The translations under genes were made by a program, and so were the position numbers. Below are positions 1-7,662 of a stretch of 59,012 nt of DNA, in pieces (the first letter of the stretch is position 1; each line of letters opens with the position of its first letter). The DNA comes from Melioribacteraceae bacterium (GTDB lineage: Bacteria > Bacteroidota > Ignavibacteria > Ignavibacteriales > Melioribacteraceae). The notes under the pieces were generated by a model. The model saw only the letters and a list, made by a program, of their open reading frames with translations. It was not told where the DNA came from and made no database searches. The stretch spans positions 1-59,012 of the forward strand of contig JAKIUC010000028.1 in assembly GCA_021647785.1 (NCBI GenBank), read 5' to 3'.

Positions 1-320
1 TTTCTAAAGAATACAAATTAAAGGATTTACTTAATTTATGTAAATGCTAATTCTAAAATAACGCAGATAGGTTATCTATATACTCAATTGTGGACAGTTT
101 ACACTTGAGTTTTAACATAACAATGACTGAAATTGTGGAAAATATTTTATCAAATATAAACACGGGTGATGATTACATACCCCATATTATTCAATAAACC
201 TTTTTCTTTTCCAAAACAAAAAACGTGTATTTTTATTCATAACAACCCCTTTTCAAAAAAAACCTTACGTCTTTTATTGAATTTAACAAATAAATAGTTT
301 ATAATTGTTCTGCATTTATT
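1..320. other. AT-rich non-coding start of window
   Basis: No convincing gene is visible in this stretch. A short open frame at positions 3-50 could be the last 15 codons of a gene lying outside the window, but nothing supports it. The only useful signal is the promoter-like pair just before the His-rich gene, listed separately. Confidence 0.5.
277..305 (+). promoter_or_regulatory. Sigma-70-like promoter of the metal efflux operon
   Basis: TTGAAT at 277-282 and a perfect TATAAT at 300-305 are separated by 17 bp, the ideal spacing. The start codon of the His-rich gene is at 321, so transcription would begin only about 8-10 bases before it. This would give a very short leader, and no Shine-Dalgarno sequence is visible. 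The match to the general bacterial consensus is seen directly. Use by this organism's sigma factor is inferred, since Bacteroidota-group promoters often differ. Confidence 0.5.
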
Positions 321-785
321 ATGTATAAAAACAGAAAAAAATATCGAACTATTATTTATTTACTTTCACTTTTTTATGTGAATTTATTTTTTCTATCTCC
401 ACACGTTCATCATCATCATTCAGATAACGAAGATTTGCATAGCCATCCTCACTCTGTTAGCGGAGAGAAAAGTGAAATAATCCACACACATTTATTTTAT
501 GATAGTGATAATCTGCATTCCAAAGAATCTGATAATCATTATCATAACGAAGAAAACCACTCCTCGTACTTATTTCAAGCGAATTATGTGAGTAGTTTAA
601 AAGCATTTAGAGATTTGCTCCCTTCTCTGAATATTGATTTTTACTCAATAGTAGAATACTCAATAAAAGAGAGAGAGATTTCTGTAATTGATACACCAAC
701 AATTTCCGGCTTTTCTAAACTTCAATGGAATAAGTACGTCCAATCGGCAACCAATCTTTCACCCCCTCTCGGATACAACATCTAA
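321..785 (+). CDS. His-rich secreted or membrane-anchored small protein
   Basis: A 154-residue protein with a hydrophobic segment at about residues 10-28, followed by a dense histidine region (HVHHHH near residue 28, then many H, D, E and S residues up to about residue 80). The layout suggests an exported or membrane-anchored protein that binds divalent metal in the periplasm. No named domain is recognised. It is the first gene before an RND metal-efflux operon, and the downstream adaptor also has a His-rich N-terminus, so a role as metal buffer or sensor for that pump is a reasonable inference. The second half has no recognisable motif. A near-leaderless promoter lies just upstream. Confidence 0.75.
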   Translation: MYKNRKKYRTIIYLLSLFYVNLFFLSPHVHHHHSDNEDLHSHPHSVSGEKSEIIHTHLFYDSDNLHSKESDNHYHNEENHSSYLFQANYVSSLKAFRDLLPSLNIDFYSIVEYSIKEREISVIDTPTISGFSKLQWNKYVQSATNLSPPLGYNI

Positions 786-829
786 ATAGTTAAACCATTA
801 ATTCCGACTAAAGACACCCTTTTGGAAGT

Positions 830-937
830 GTCATTAATTGTAATTTGTAGTCATTTGACTTTGCCGTCATTCTTCGGCTAATATTATTCTAAACAATAAT
901 GAATAACTATAAATGACCACAAATGACAATTAATTAC
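830..937. repeat. Imperfect inverted repeat with 27-bp arms
   Basis: The arms at 830-856 and 911-937 are reverse complements at 24 of 27 positions, with a 54-bp spacer that itself contains a small GCCG/CGGC hairpin (867-882). The whole 108-bp unit lies in the 253-bp gap between the His-rich gene and the outer-membrane factor gene. It could fold as a long RNA hairpin or be the relic of a miniature mobile element. No clear target duplication flanks it. Confidence 0.7.
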
Positions 938-1038
938 AGCGAATCTAATGATTTAATAATTAAAATTAATTTTATAACCAATCTTTGGTGTTCCGTCTTT
1001 TAACGTGAACCAATTTAAAACTAATTAACGGAGGTAAC

Positions 1039-2298
1039 GTGAGACTTTTTCGTCTCTTCTTTGTGCTGTCGGTTATTATTGCAATACCGGTTATTGCACA
1101 AAATAAAATAACACTTGATGAAGCTATAAATATGGCTTATCAGAAGAATATTGATTTACAAAAACAATTTGTAGCCATAAAAAATGCTGAAACAGATCTC
1201 GGTGGCTCAGCAAGGTTACCGAATCCTTTGTTTTCATATTCGCGTGAAGATTTAAAATCAAATTTTTCAAATTATAATGAGTGGATAGCTTCCGGCTCAA
1301 TCCCTATAAATTTTCTATGGGAACGCTGGAGTAATATTGATTCAAAAGAGAAATCTCTTGAAGCCCAGAAATTTTTATACGAAAATTTCAAGAGGAATAT
1401 AACCTTAAAGGTTCGGGAAAATTATTATGCTTTTCACAATCATTCTGCTCTATCGCAATCTTTGGATAAAACTCTGCTTCGTCTATCAAATTTAACAGAA
1501 GCGGGAAAACACCGCTTAGTGGAAGGAGATATTTCAGAATATGAGCTACAGAGAATTTTAATTGAGCTGAATAAACTAAGAGCAACTGCATCAAAAATAG
1601 AATTGCAAAAAATCAAATTTGAAAATGGCTTAAAGCTGCTAATTGGATTTGATACAAATATTAGAATTCATACTCTCTCCCCTTCACTAAAAAAAGAAGT
1701 TGAATTTACCGAAAGGGAACTTATTAAAATTGCACTTGATAACAGGAATGATGTAAAAGCATTTCAGCTAATTATTGAAAGTGAAAACTTAAACTTATCT
1801 TTTAATAAACTAAAAATAATTCCGGAAATAAATTTTACTGCCGGCTACAAAAAACAAACAGGTGATTTAAGTGGATCTGTTTTGCAGCTCGATTTTGAAA
1901 TTCCTTTATTCAATCGTAATCAAACCTTAATAGAGCAATCCGAAATTCAACTCTCTATTCTTGAAAAAGAGATGCTTTTCTTAGAAGAAAAAATTAAAAT
2001 GGAAGTTGTTGAATCGTTTCATAATTATAACGTAAACAAAAATTTGTTTGAAGATATAAATGATCTTCAGTTCAAAAATATTTTCACAACCGCTGCATTT
2101 TCTTACGAGCAAGGGGAAATATCCCTCGTTGAATTTATAGATGGAATTAATGCCTTTATTGACGTGCTTATTTTAAGAAATGAATTACAAATAAATTACA
2201 ACAATAGTTTTTTCAAACTTGAAAAAGCAGTTGGGGGTTCTCTTACTCCCAACTTAATCGGGAATGAAAATAATTTAGGAGCAAAGGAAATAAAATGA
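1039..2298 (+). CDS. TolC-family outer-membrane efflux protein (CzcC/CusC-like)
   Basis: This 419-residue protein has a cleavable signal peptide (about residues 1-20, ending in ...VIAQ) and the two long-helix repeats of outer-membrane factor proteins. The segment near residue 24, TLDEAINMAYQKN, is the usual start of an OEP repeat, and the second repeat begins near residue 225 (ERELIKIALDNRNDVKA). It would form the outer-membrane exit duct of a tripartite RND pump with the two genes that follow. Translation starts at GTG 1039, supported by GGAGG at 1030-1034. Its stop overlaps the adaptor start by 4 bases (ATGA). Family assignment is strong; the exact metal is not readable. Confidence 0.9.
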   Translation: MRLFRLFFVLSVIIAIPVIAQNKITLDEAINMAYQKNIDLQKQFVAIKNAETDLGGSARLPNPLFSYSREDLKSNFSNYNEWIASGSIPINFLWERWSNIDSKEKSLEAQKFLYENFKRNITLKVRENYYAFHNHSALSQSLDKTLLRLSNLTEAGKHRLVEGDISEYELQRILIELNKLRATASKIELQKIKFENGLKLLIGFDTNIRIHTLSPSLKKEVEFTERELIKIALDNRNDVKAFQLIIESENLNLSFNKLKIIPEINFTAGYKKQTGDLSGSVLQLDFEIPLFNRNQTLIEQSEIQLSILEKEMLFLEEKIKMEVVESFHNYNVNKNLFEDINDLQFKNIFTTAAFSYEQGEISLVEFIDGINAFIDVLILRNELQINYNNSFFKLEKAVGGSLTPNLIGNENNLGAKEIK

Positions 2299-3812
2299 TA
2301 AAAACTAATTTTAAAAAAGTATATGCAGCATTTGTAATATTAGCAGTTACACTCTTCATTGGCTGTTCGCACGAACATGAGCACGATTCCAATAACGCTG
2401 AACATGAGCACAGCAGCATTTCGATTACACAATATACTGATTCAACTGAAATATTTATGGAGTATCCGGCGTTAGTGATTAATACTGAGGCAAAATTTCT
2501 TATTCATTTAACTGATTTGAAAAACTTTAAAGCTGTAACCGAAGGTGTTTTAACCGTTGAGTTTATAAATCAAAAAGGAACGAAATTTTCCATTATACAA
2601 GCAGAACCCACTCGTGCCGGTATTTACACACCTGTGGTAGAATTTATTAAACCGGGAAAATACAAAATGACCATTACTCTTACAGGTAAACAAGTTTCCG
2701 ATATAATTATTGTTAACAATTTAATTGTATATTCTAACGAAAGCGAAATTCCTCACGAAGAGGAAGAATCTTCTTCAAGCATATCTTTCTTGAAAGAACA
2801 GCAATGGAAAATTGATTTTAAGAATGAACCGGTAATTAAAAGAAAAATGGAAAAATCTGTTGTTGCTACCGGAGAAATAAAAGCAAAGTCTGCGTTATTC
2901 TCTAAGGTTGTTTCTCCTATTGAAGGAGTTGTGTTGAGCAAAAACAATGAAAGCTTAAAACCAATTGGTTCTTTTGTGAAGAAAGGAGATGTGTTGTTAA
3001 ATATTTCCCCATCTGCTGATGCAAGTTTCAGCATTCAAAAAATAAAAAACGATTTTCACTTAGCTGAATCGGAATATGAAAGAGCACAAAATTTATTCAA
3101 TAAAAAAGCCGTCTCTCGGAAACGCTTGGAAGAAGCCAAGTTCGATTTTGAAGCGAAGCAAGCAAGTTACAACTCTCTAATTGATCAAATTAAGATAACC
3201 GAAAATGGTTTTGCTATAATTGCTCCCATCAGTGGGCATATTGAAAACAAGGAGTTTGTATTGGGCGATCACATACTGTCCGGACAAGAATTGTTTACAA
3301 TTATCAATCCGCATAGATTGGTATTAAAAGCAAATGTTCCATCTTCTCAATTTGAAGCTGCGAATAATTCAACTGATGCTTCCTTCAATGTGGAGGGTAT
3401 AAATTCCGAATTTAGAATAAGCAATATGGATGGAAAAAAAATATCCGTTGCAGCAAGCCTAAATGAAACAAACAGAACAGTACCGGTTTATTTTGAGTTT
3501 AGTAATCCTAAAAATAAAATTAAGGTGGGAATGTATGCCGAGGTTTACATAAAAGTTGGGGGGACAAATGAATATATATCTATTCCTGAAAGTGCAATAG
3601 TTAACGAAGACGGATTACATACAGCTTATGTTCAAACCGAAGGAGAAGTGTTTGAAAAAAGAATATTAAAAACCGGAATTATTAATAACGGATATGTGCA
3701 AATAATTTCCGGATTAAAAGTTGGAGAAATGGTTGTTACAGTTGGTGCTTATCAAGTAAGGCTTGCTGCACTTTCTCCCGAATCTGCAATTGGTCACGGT
3801 CATGCTCACTAA
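2295..3812 (+). CDS. RND efflux periplasmic adaptor lipoprotein (CzcB/CusB-like)
   Basis: A 505-residue membrane-fusion protein. A lipobox (LFIGC, Cys24) is followed immediately by a His/Glu-rich stretch, HEHEHDSNNAEHEH, a likely metal-binding tail. Residues about 45-150 look like an Ig-type beta domain often found in HME-type adaptors. From about residue 185 come the beta-barrel and lipoyl halves (VVATGEIKAK, then SPIEGVVLS, with IIAPISGHI on the return strand) flanking a coiled-coil hairpin around residues 245-300. The C-terminus is also His-rich (GHGHAH). It links the inner-membrane pump to the outer-membrane factor. The start overlaps the previous stop, implying translational coupling. 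Confidence 0.92.
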   Translation: MIKTNFKKVYAAFVILAVTLFIGCSHEHEHDSNNAEHEHSSISITQYTDSTEIFMEYPALVINTEAKFLIHLTDLKNFKAVTEGVLTVEFINQKGTKFSIIQAEPTRAGIYTPVVEFIKPGKYKMTITLTGKQVSDIIIVNNLIVYSNESEIPHEEEESSSSISFLKEQQWKIDFKNEPVIKRKMEKSVVATGEIKAKSALFSKVVSPIEGVVLSKNNESLKPIGSFVKKGDVLLNISPSADASFSIQKIKNDFHLAESEYERAQNLFNKKAVSRKRLEEAKFDFEAKQASYNSLIDQIKITENGFAIIAPISGHIENKEFVLGDHILSGQELFTIINPHRLVLKANVPSSQFEAANNSTDASFNVEGINSEFRISNMDGKKISVAASLNETNRTVPVYFEFSNPKNKIKVGMYAEVYIKVGGTNEYISIPESAIVNEDGLHTAYVQTEGEVFEKRILKTGIINNGYVQIISGLKVGEMVVTVGAYQVRLAALSPESAIGHGHAH

Positions 3813-3818
3813 AAAAAT

Positions 3819-3921
3819 AATCCGGCTTCGTTAAAAAGAAACTACGCCGAGACAATCCGGCTTCGTTAAAAGAAACTACGCCGAGACAATCCGGCTTCGT
3901 TAAAAGAAACTACGCCGAGAC
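3819..3921 (+). repeat. Three tandem 34/35-bp hairpin repeats
   Basis: Three head-to-tail copies lie at 3819-3853 (35 bp), 3854-3887 (34 bp) and 3888-3921 (34 bp). They are identical except for one additional A in the first copy. Each unit contains an imperfect inverted repeat, CGGCTTCGTT against AACTACGCCG, pairing at 8 of 10 positions around a short A-rich loop. They fill the gap between the adaptor stop and the pump ribosome-binding site at about 3924-3930. Confidence 0.95.
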
Positions 3922-3936
3922 AAGAAGGAGAAAAAA

Positions 3937-6900
3937 ATGTTTGATAAACTAATTCAATTATCACTTCAGAAAAGATTGGTTGTACTTATATCATCTATTC
4001 TGCTGCTGATATTAGGAACATATATTACTATCGATTTACCTGTGGATATTTTCCCCGATTTAACAGCACCGACTGTAACCATAATGACTGAGGCTCACGG
4101 TATGGCAGCCGAAGAAGTTGAAATGTTGGTTACATTCCCAATTGAAACAGCAGTAAACGGAGCAATGGATGTGCGGCGAGTTCGTTCATCAAGCTCAGCC
4201 GGCTTTTCTATTGTTTGGGTTGAATTTGATTGGGGTGCGGATATTTTTATTGCACGCCAAATTGTAAATGAAAAAATTCAAACAACAGCAGCAATTTTAC
4301 CAAAGGGTGTAGATAAACCGGTTCTTGCACCTATCTCATCTATTATGGGTGAGATAATGCTTGTCAGTTTAACTATTGATGAGAACAACAACCCGCAGAA
4401 CTTAACTGAAATGGATTTAAGAACATTAGCCGATTTTGAAATTAGAAGACGGCTGCTTTCAATAAGCGGAGTATCTCAAGTAATCCCTATTGGAGGATCG
4501 GTAAAACAATACCAAATTTTTGTTTCACCTGAAAAACTTGCCTCGTACAATATTACCTTAAATGAAGTGCTGAAAGCGGCTGAAGAATCGAACGAAAACT
4601 CTTCAGGCGGTTTGTATATGGATTCCGGCAGTGAGTATTTGATACGAGGGATTGGAAGAGTTAAAACCATTAACGATATAGCAAACAGTGTGGCTGCCAT
4701 CCGCGATAATGTACCTATTTTTATTAAAGATATTGCAGATGTTCAAATTGGTTCGGCAATAAAAATCGGTGATGGTTCAGCTAATGCAAAGCCTGCTGTA
4801 ATTTTAACAATTCAGAAACAGCCTCAAACAAACACTATTGAATTAACTGAAAAAATTGAGGAAACTCTTGCTGCAATTCAGCACTCTCTTCCACCAGGAA
4901 TTGTTATTAATACCAACATATTTAAGCAAGCCGACTTTATAAAAATATCTATCACCAATGTAATTAAGGCTTTGCGTGATGGTGCAATTCTCGTTATTAT
5001 TGTCATCTTTCTATTTTTATGGAATTTTAGAACAACATTTATTTCAGCACTTGCCATCCCACTTTCAATAGTTATAACAATTATCATTTTTCAGATATTT
5101 GATATTATGATAAATACAATGACTTTGGGGGGAATTGCTATTGCCATCGGTGCTCTGGTTGATGATGCTATTATTGACGTTGAGAATGTTTTCCGGCGTT
5201 TGAAAGAGAACAGATTAAAGCCAAAAGAGGAAAGAGAGAATTCTTTAACTGTTATTTTTGAAGCATCAAAAGAGATACGAGCACCAATGGTAAATGCAAC
5301 ATTAATAATTGTTATCGTTTTTATTCCGTTATTCTTTTTAAGCGGTGTTGAAGGGAGGCTTTTAAGACCAATGGGCATTGCTTATATAACTTCAATTTTT
5401 GCATCTCTCTTTGTAGCATTAACAATAACTCCTGTGCTGGCTTACTATTTATTGCCAAAAGCTAAATTTATGAATAAAGAGGAGGATACTTGGCTCGTTA
5501 CAAAACTTAAATATTATTATGAAAAAATATTGAGTGTTACACTTAAACATCCCAAAACCCTTCTTATATCGGCAGTAATAGTTCTAGGATTTACCATTGC
5601 CGTTATCCCATTTTTAGGCAGAGCGTTCTTGCCCGAATTTAATGAAGGCTCTCTTACAATAAACTTAGTTACGCTTCCCGGTACATCTTTAGAAGAATCG
5701 AACAAAATAGGCAAACTTGCCGAGGAGATTATACTTACGTTTTCCGAAGTGAAATCAACCGCCCGCAGAACCGGTAGAGCAGAACTTGACGAACATGCCC
5801 AAGGTGTAAATAGTGCCGAGCTTGATGTTCGATTTGAGTTGAATGGGAAAAGCAAAGAGGAATTTATTACGGAAGTACGAAACTCCCTTGCTGCCCTGCC
5901 CGGAACAAATATTACAATTGGTCAGCCAATAGGACATAGAATAGACCACATGCTTTCGGGAACCCGTGCCAACATTGCCGTTAAAGTTTTCGGCTCAAAT
6001 CTGCAGCAGCTACGCTCGTTGGCTAATGCCGTTAAAGATGAAATGGAGAAAGTAGAAGGAGCAGTTGATATTGCTGTGGATCAGGAAGTTGAAGTACCGC
6101 AGACTAAAATAAAATTCAACCGTACTGCAATGGCTCGTTACGGTGTTACAGTGGGGCAGCTTGCTGAAGCAATTGATATTGCCTTTAATGGCGAAGTAGC
6201 TTCGGAAATTCGTGAGGGGCAGAATATTTTCGATTTGGTAGTTCGTTTCAATGAAAATAACCGCGGCAATATTCACAAAATTCAAACAGCATTGTTCGAT
6301 ACTCCGATGGGTGCGAAAATCCCTTTATCTCAATTAGCTGAAATTGTTAATGAAAAAGGACCCAACCGGATTAGCCGTGAAAATGTTCAGAGAAAAATAG
6401 TTGTCCAAGCCAATGTATCTGGAAAAGACCTCCGAAGTGTAGTGGACGAAATGAAATCTAATATTAAAAATAATGTTAATTTTCCTCAAGGATATTTTGT
6501 TGAATTCGGCGGGCAGTTCGAGAGCGAACAGGAAGCCACAAGAATTATCTCATTGCTAAGTTTAGTTTCAATTGGTGCAATATTTTTAATTCTATATTTG
6601 CAATTCGGCAGATTTAAGTACGCATTATTTATATTGGTTAATTTACCACTCGCTTTAATTGGCGGTGTTTGGGCTGTTTACTTTACAGATGGTATTATTA
6701 GCGTTGCTTCACTTGTGGGATTTATTACTCTGTTCGGCATTGCAACGCGGAACGGTATATTGATGATTGCACATTACACACACCTTTTAGATGAAGGGAA
6801 AGAGTTTACACAAGCCGTAGTTCAAGGGTCAATTGAAAGATTAAACCCGGTTTTAATGACTGCTATTACCGCAGCACTTGCATTAGTGCCACTTGCACTT

Positions 6901-7032
6901 GGCGGTGGGCAACCCGGTAAAGAGATAGAAGCTCCAATGGCAATTGTAATTCTCGGCGGGTTATTTACATCAACAGCACTAAATATGATTATTCTTCCAA
7001 CTCTATTTCATAAGTTTGGGAAGGAGAGATAA
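3937..7032 (+). CDS. Heavy-metal RND efflux pump, inner-membrane subunit (CzcA/CusA-like)
   Basis: A 1031-residue RND transporter of standard HME length: TM1 near residues 13-32, a large periplasmic loop, TM2-6 around 335-490, TM7 near 545, a second loop, and TM8-12 after about residue 870. Proton-driven export through the outer-membrane duct is known for the family. The TM4 segment at residues 403-417 reads AIGALVDDAIIDVEN. Asp409 and Glu416 match the conserved acidic pair of CzcA, but the upstream Asp of CzcA is Ala, as in CusA, and there are two additional Asp residues (410, 414). Metal choice is therefore uncertain. AAGGAG lies 7 bases before ATG 3937, and three tandem repeats precede it. 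Confidence 0.93.
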   Translation: MFDKLIQLSLQKRLVVLISSILLLILGTYITIDLPVDIFPDLTAPTVTIMTEAHGMAAEEVEMLVTFPIETAVNGAMDVRRVRSSSSAGFSIVWVEFDWGADIFIARQIVNEKIQTTAAILPKGVDKPVLAPISSIMGEIMLVSLTIDENNNPQNLTEMDLRTLADFEIRRRLLSISGVSQVIPIGGSVKQYQIFVSPEKLASYNITLNEVLKAAEESNENSSGGLYMDSGSEYLIRGIGRVKTINDIANSVAAIRDNVPIFIKDIADVQIGSAIKIGDGSANAKPAVILTIQKQPQTNTIELTEKIEETLAAIQHSLPPGIVINTNIFKQADFIKISITNVIKALRDGAILVIIVIFLFLWNFRTTFISALAIPLSIVITIIIFQIFDIMINTMTLGGIAIAIGALVDDAIIDVENVFRRLKENRLKPKEERENSLTVIFEASKEIRAPMVNATLIIVIVFIPLFFLSGVEGRLLRPMGIAYITSIFASLFVALTITPVLAYYLLPKAKFMNKEEDTWLVTKLKYYYEKILSVTLKHPKTLLISAVIVLGFTIAVIPFLGRAFLPEFNEGSLTINLVTLPGTSLEESNKIGKLAEEIILTFSEVKSTARRTGRAELDEHAQGVNSAELDVRFELNGKSKEEFITEVRNSLAALPGTNITIGQPIGHRIDHMLSGTRANIAVKVFGSNLQQLRSLANAVKDEMEKVEGAVDIAVDQEVEVPQTKIKFNRTAMARYGVTVGQLAEAIDIAFNGEVASEIREGQNIFDLVVRFNENNRGNIHKIQTALFDTPMGAKIPLSQLAEIVNEKGPNRISRENVQRKIVVQANVSGKDLRSVVDEMKSNIKNNVNFPQGYFVEFGGQFESEQEATRIISLLSLVSIGAIFLILYLQFGRFKYALFILVNLPLALIGGVWAVYFTDGIISVASLVGFITLFGIATRNGILMIAHYTHLLDEGKEFTQAVVQGSIERLNPVLMTAITAALALVPLALGGGQPGKEIEAPMAIVILGGLFTSTALNMIILPTLFHKFGKER

Positions 7033-7095
7033 TTTGAATGATGAACATCGATTAACGAATTACGATTTCAGAACTTGAGAATTTCATCATTCAAA
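7033..7095. repeat. Inverted repeat immediately after the pump gene
   Basis: TTTGAATGATGAA at 7033-7045 is perfectly complementary to TTCATCATTCAAA at 7083-7095, and the pairing continues after a 1-base bulge (AATT on both sides). The 37-bp spacer is AT-rich. It begins directly after the pump stop codon, so it may protect or process the 3' end of the efflux mRNA. No T-run follows it. Confidence 0.7.
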
Positions 7096-7139
7096 ATTCC
7101 TTGTTCTATATTCGGGAAAAGGTTCTGCTGGGCAAAATA

Positions 7140-7170
7140 AAAACCACCCTCGTAAGAGGTGTGGTTTTTT
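7140..7170 (+). terminator. Rho-independent terminator of the efflux operon
   Basis: The arm AAAACCACCCTC (7140-7151) pairs with GAGGTGTGGTTTT (7156-7168) around a GTAA loop, with one bulged T, and the stem runs into a T-tract ending at 7170. It is correctly oriented to stop plus-strand transcription about 110 bp after the pump gene. Confidence 0.85.
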
Positions 7171-7174
7171 ATTG

Positions 7175-7270
7175 TATACCGACAATGAAATGTCTGTGAG
7201 ACTCTTACAGAGGTTTTCCTTCCGAAAACCAATTTGTTTGTTCCTGTGAATGCTACTAAATGTACACAGG
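7175..7270. repeat. Dispersed hairpin element, copy 1
   Basis: It starts with TATACCGACAATGAAATG (7175-7192). This is followed by the hairpin GGTTTTC/GAAAACC (7212-7230) continuing as CCAATTTGT, then by CCTGTG (7243-7248) paired with CACAGG (7265-7270). The first motif recurs at 19550 and 46927, and the CCTTCCGAAAACCAATTTGT block recurs at 46999. The copy lies between two converging genes. The right arm of hairpin 1 seen in the other copies is missing here. Confidence 0.7.
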
Positions 7271-7325
7271 CACTATGTCCAATGTAACCTTATTTGTATC
7301 ACCGCGCTCCCCTTTTGTATAAATT

Positions 7326-7556
7326 CTATAAACTCTCCTTCGCTCTTTCTAAAGCAGAGATAACCGCATCAATATTTTCTTTAGGAATATGTACTTTCCA
7401 ATTTGGTTCATCACTCTTTTCTTGAAGTAAAACACCTATGCTTACTACGCTTTCACTCTTTTCACCATAAGGTTTATCTACTATACTTATAGATATCCTT
7501 CCATTTTTAGTATTACCCAATTTAATTTCTTCGATATTTCTCACTGTTCCACTCAT
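7326..7556 (-). CDS. Small PC4/p15-like protein (tentative)
   Basis: A 76-residue protein with no signal or membrane segment. Four or five predicted strands (for example GRISISIVDKPYG and SVVSIGVLLQE) are followed by a C-terminal helix (KENIDAVISALERAKESL). This size and order resembles the single-stranded-DNA-binding PC4/p15 coactivator fold, in which a helix follows the curved sheet, but the sequence match is weak and the assignment is inference. AAGGAG lies about 7 bases before the ATG. It is transcribed in the same direction as the S1/P1-like gene behind it, with a 106-bp gap, and could share a transcript with it. Confidence 0.6.
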   Translation of the reverse strand: MSGTVRNIEEIKLGNTKNGRISISIVDKPYGEKSESVVSIGVLLQEKSDEPNWKVHIPKENIDAVISALERAKESL

Positions 7557-7662
7557 AGTTGCTCCTTTATTATAATTTTTTAGTGTATCATTTTTGCAAT
7601 TAACTCATAATCTTTTGCAGACATATAATTTTTATTATCACTTGTAAATATATTACTATTTA

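Noticed and set aside
3-50. Short open frame that could be the end of an upstream gene
   Set aside because: Only 15 codons are visible, with no motif and no comparison possible.
3819-3921. CRISPR-like array
   Set aside because: The units are directly joined without variable spacers and no cas genes are near.
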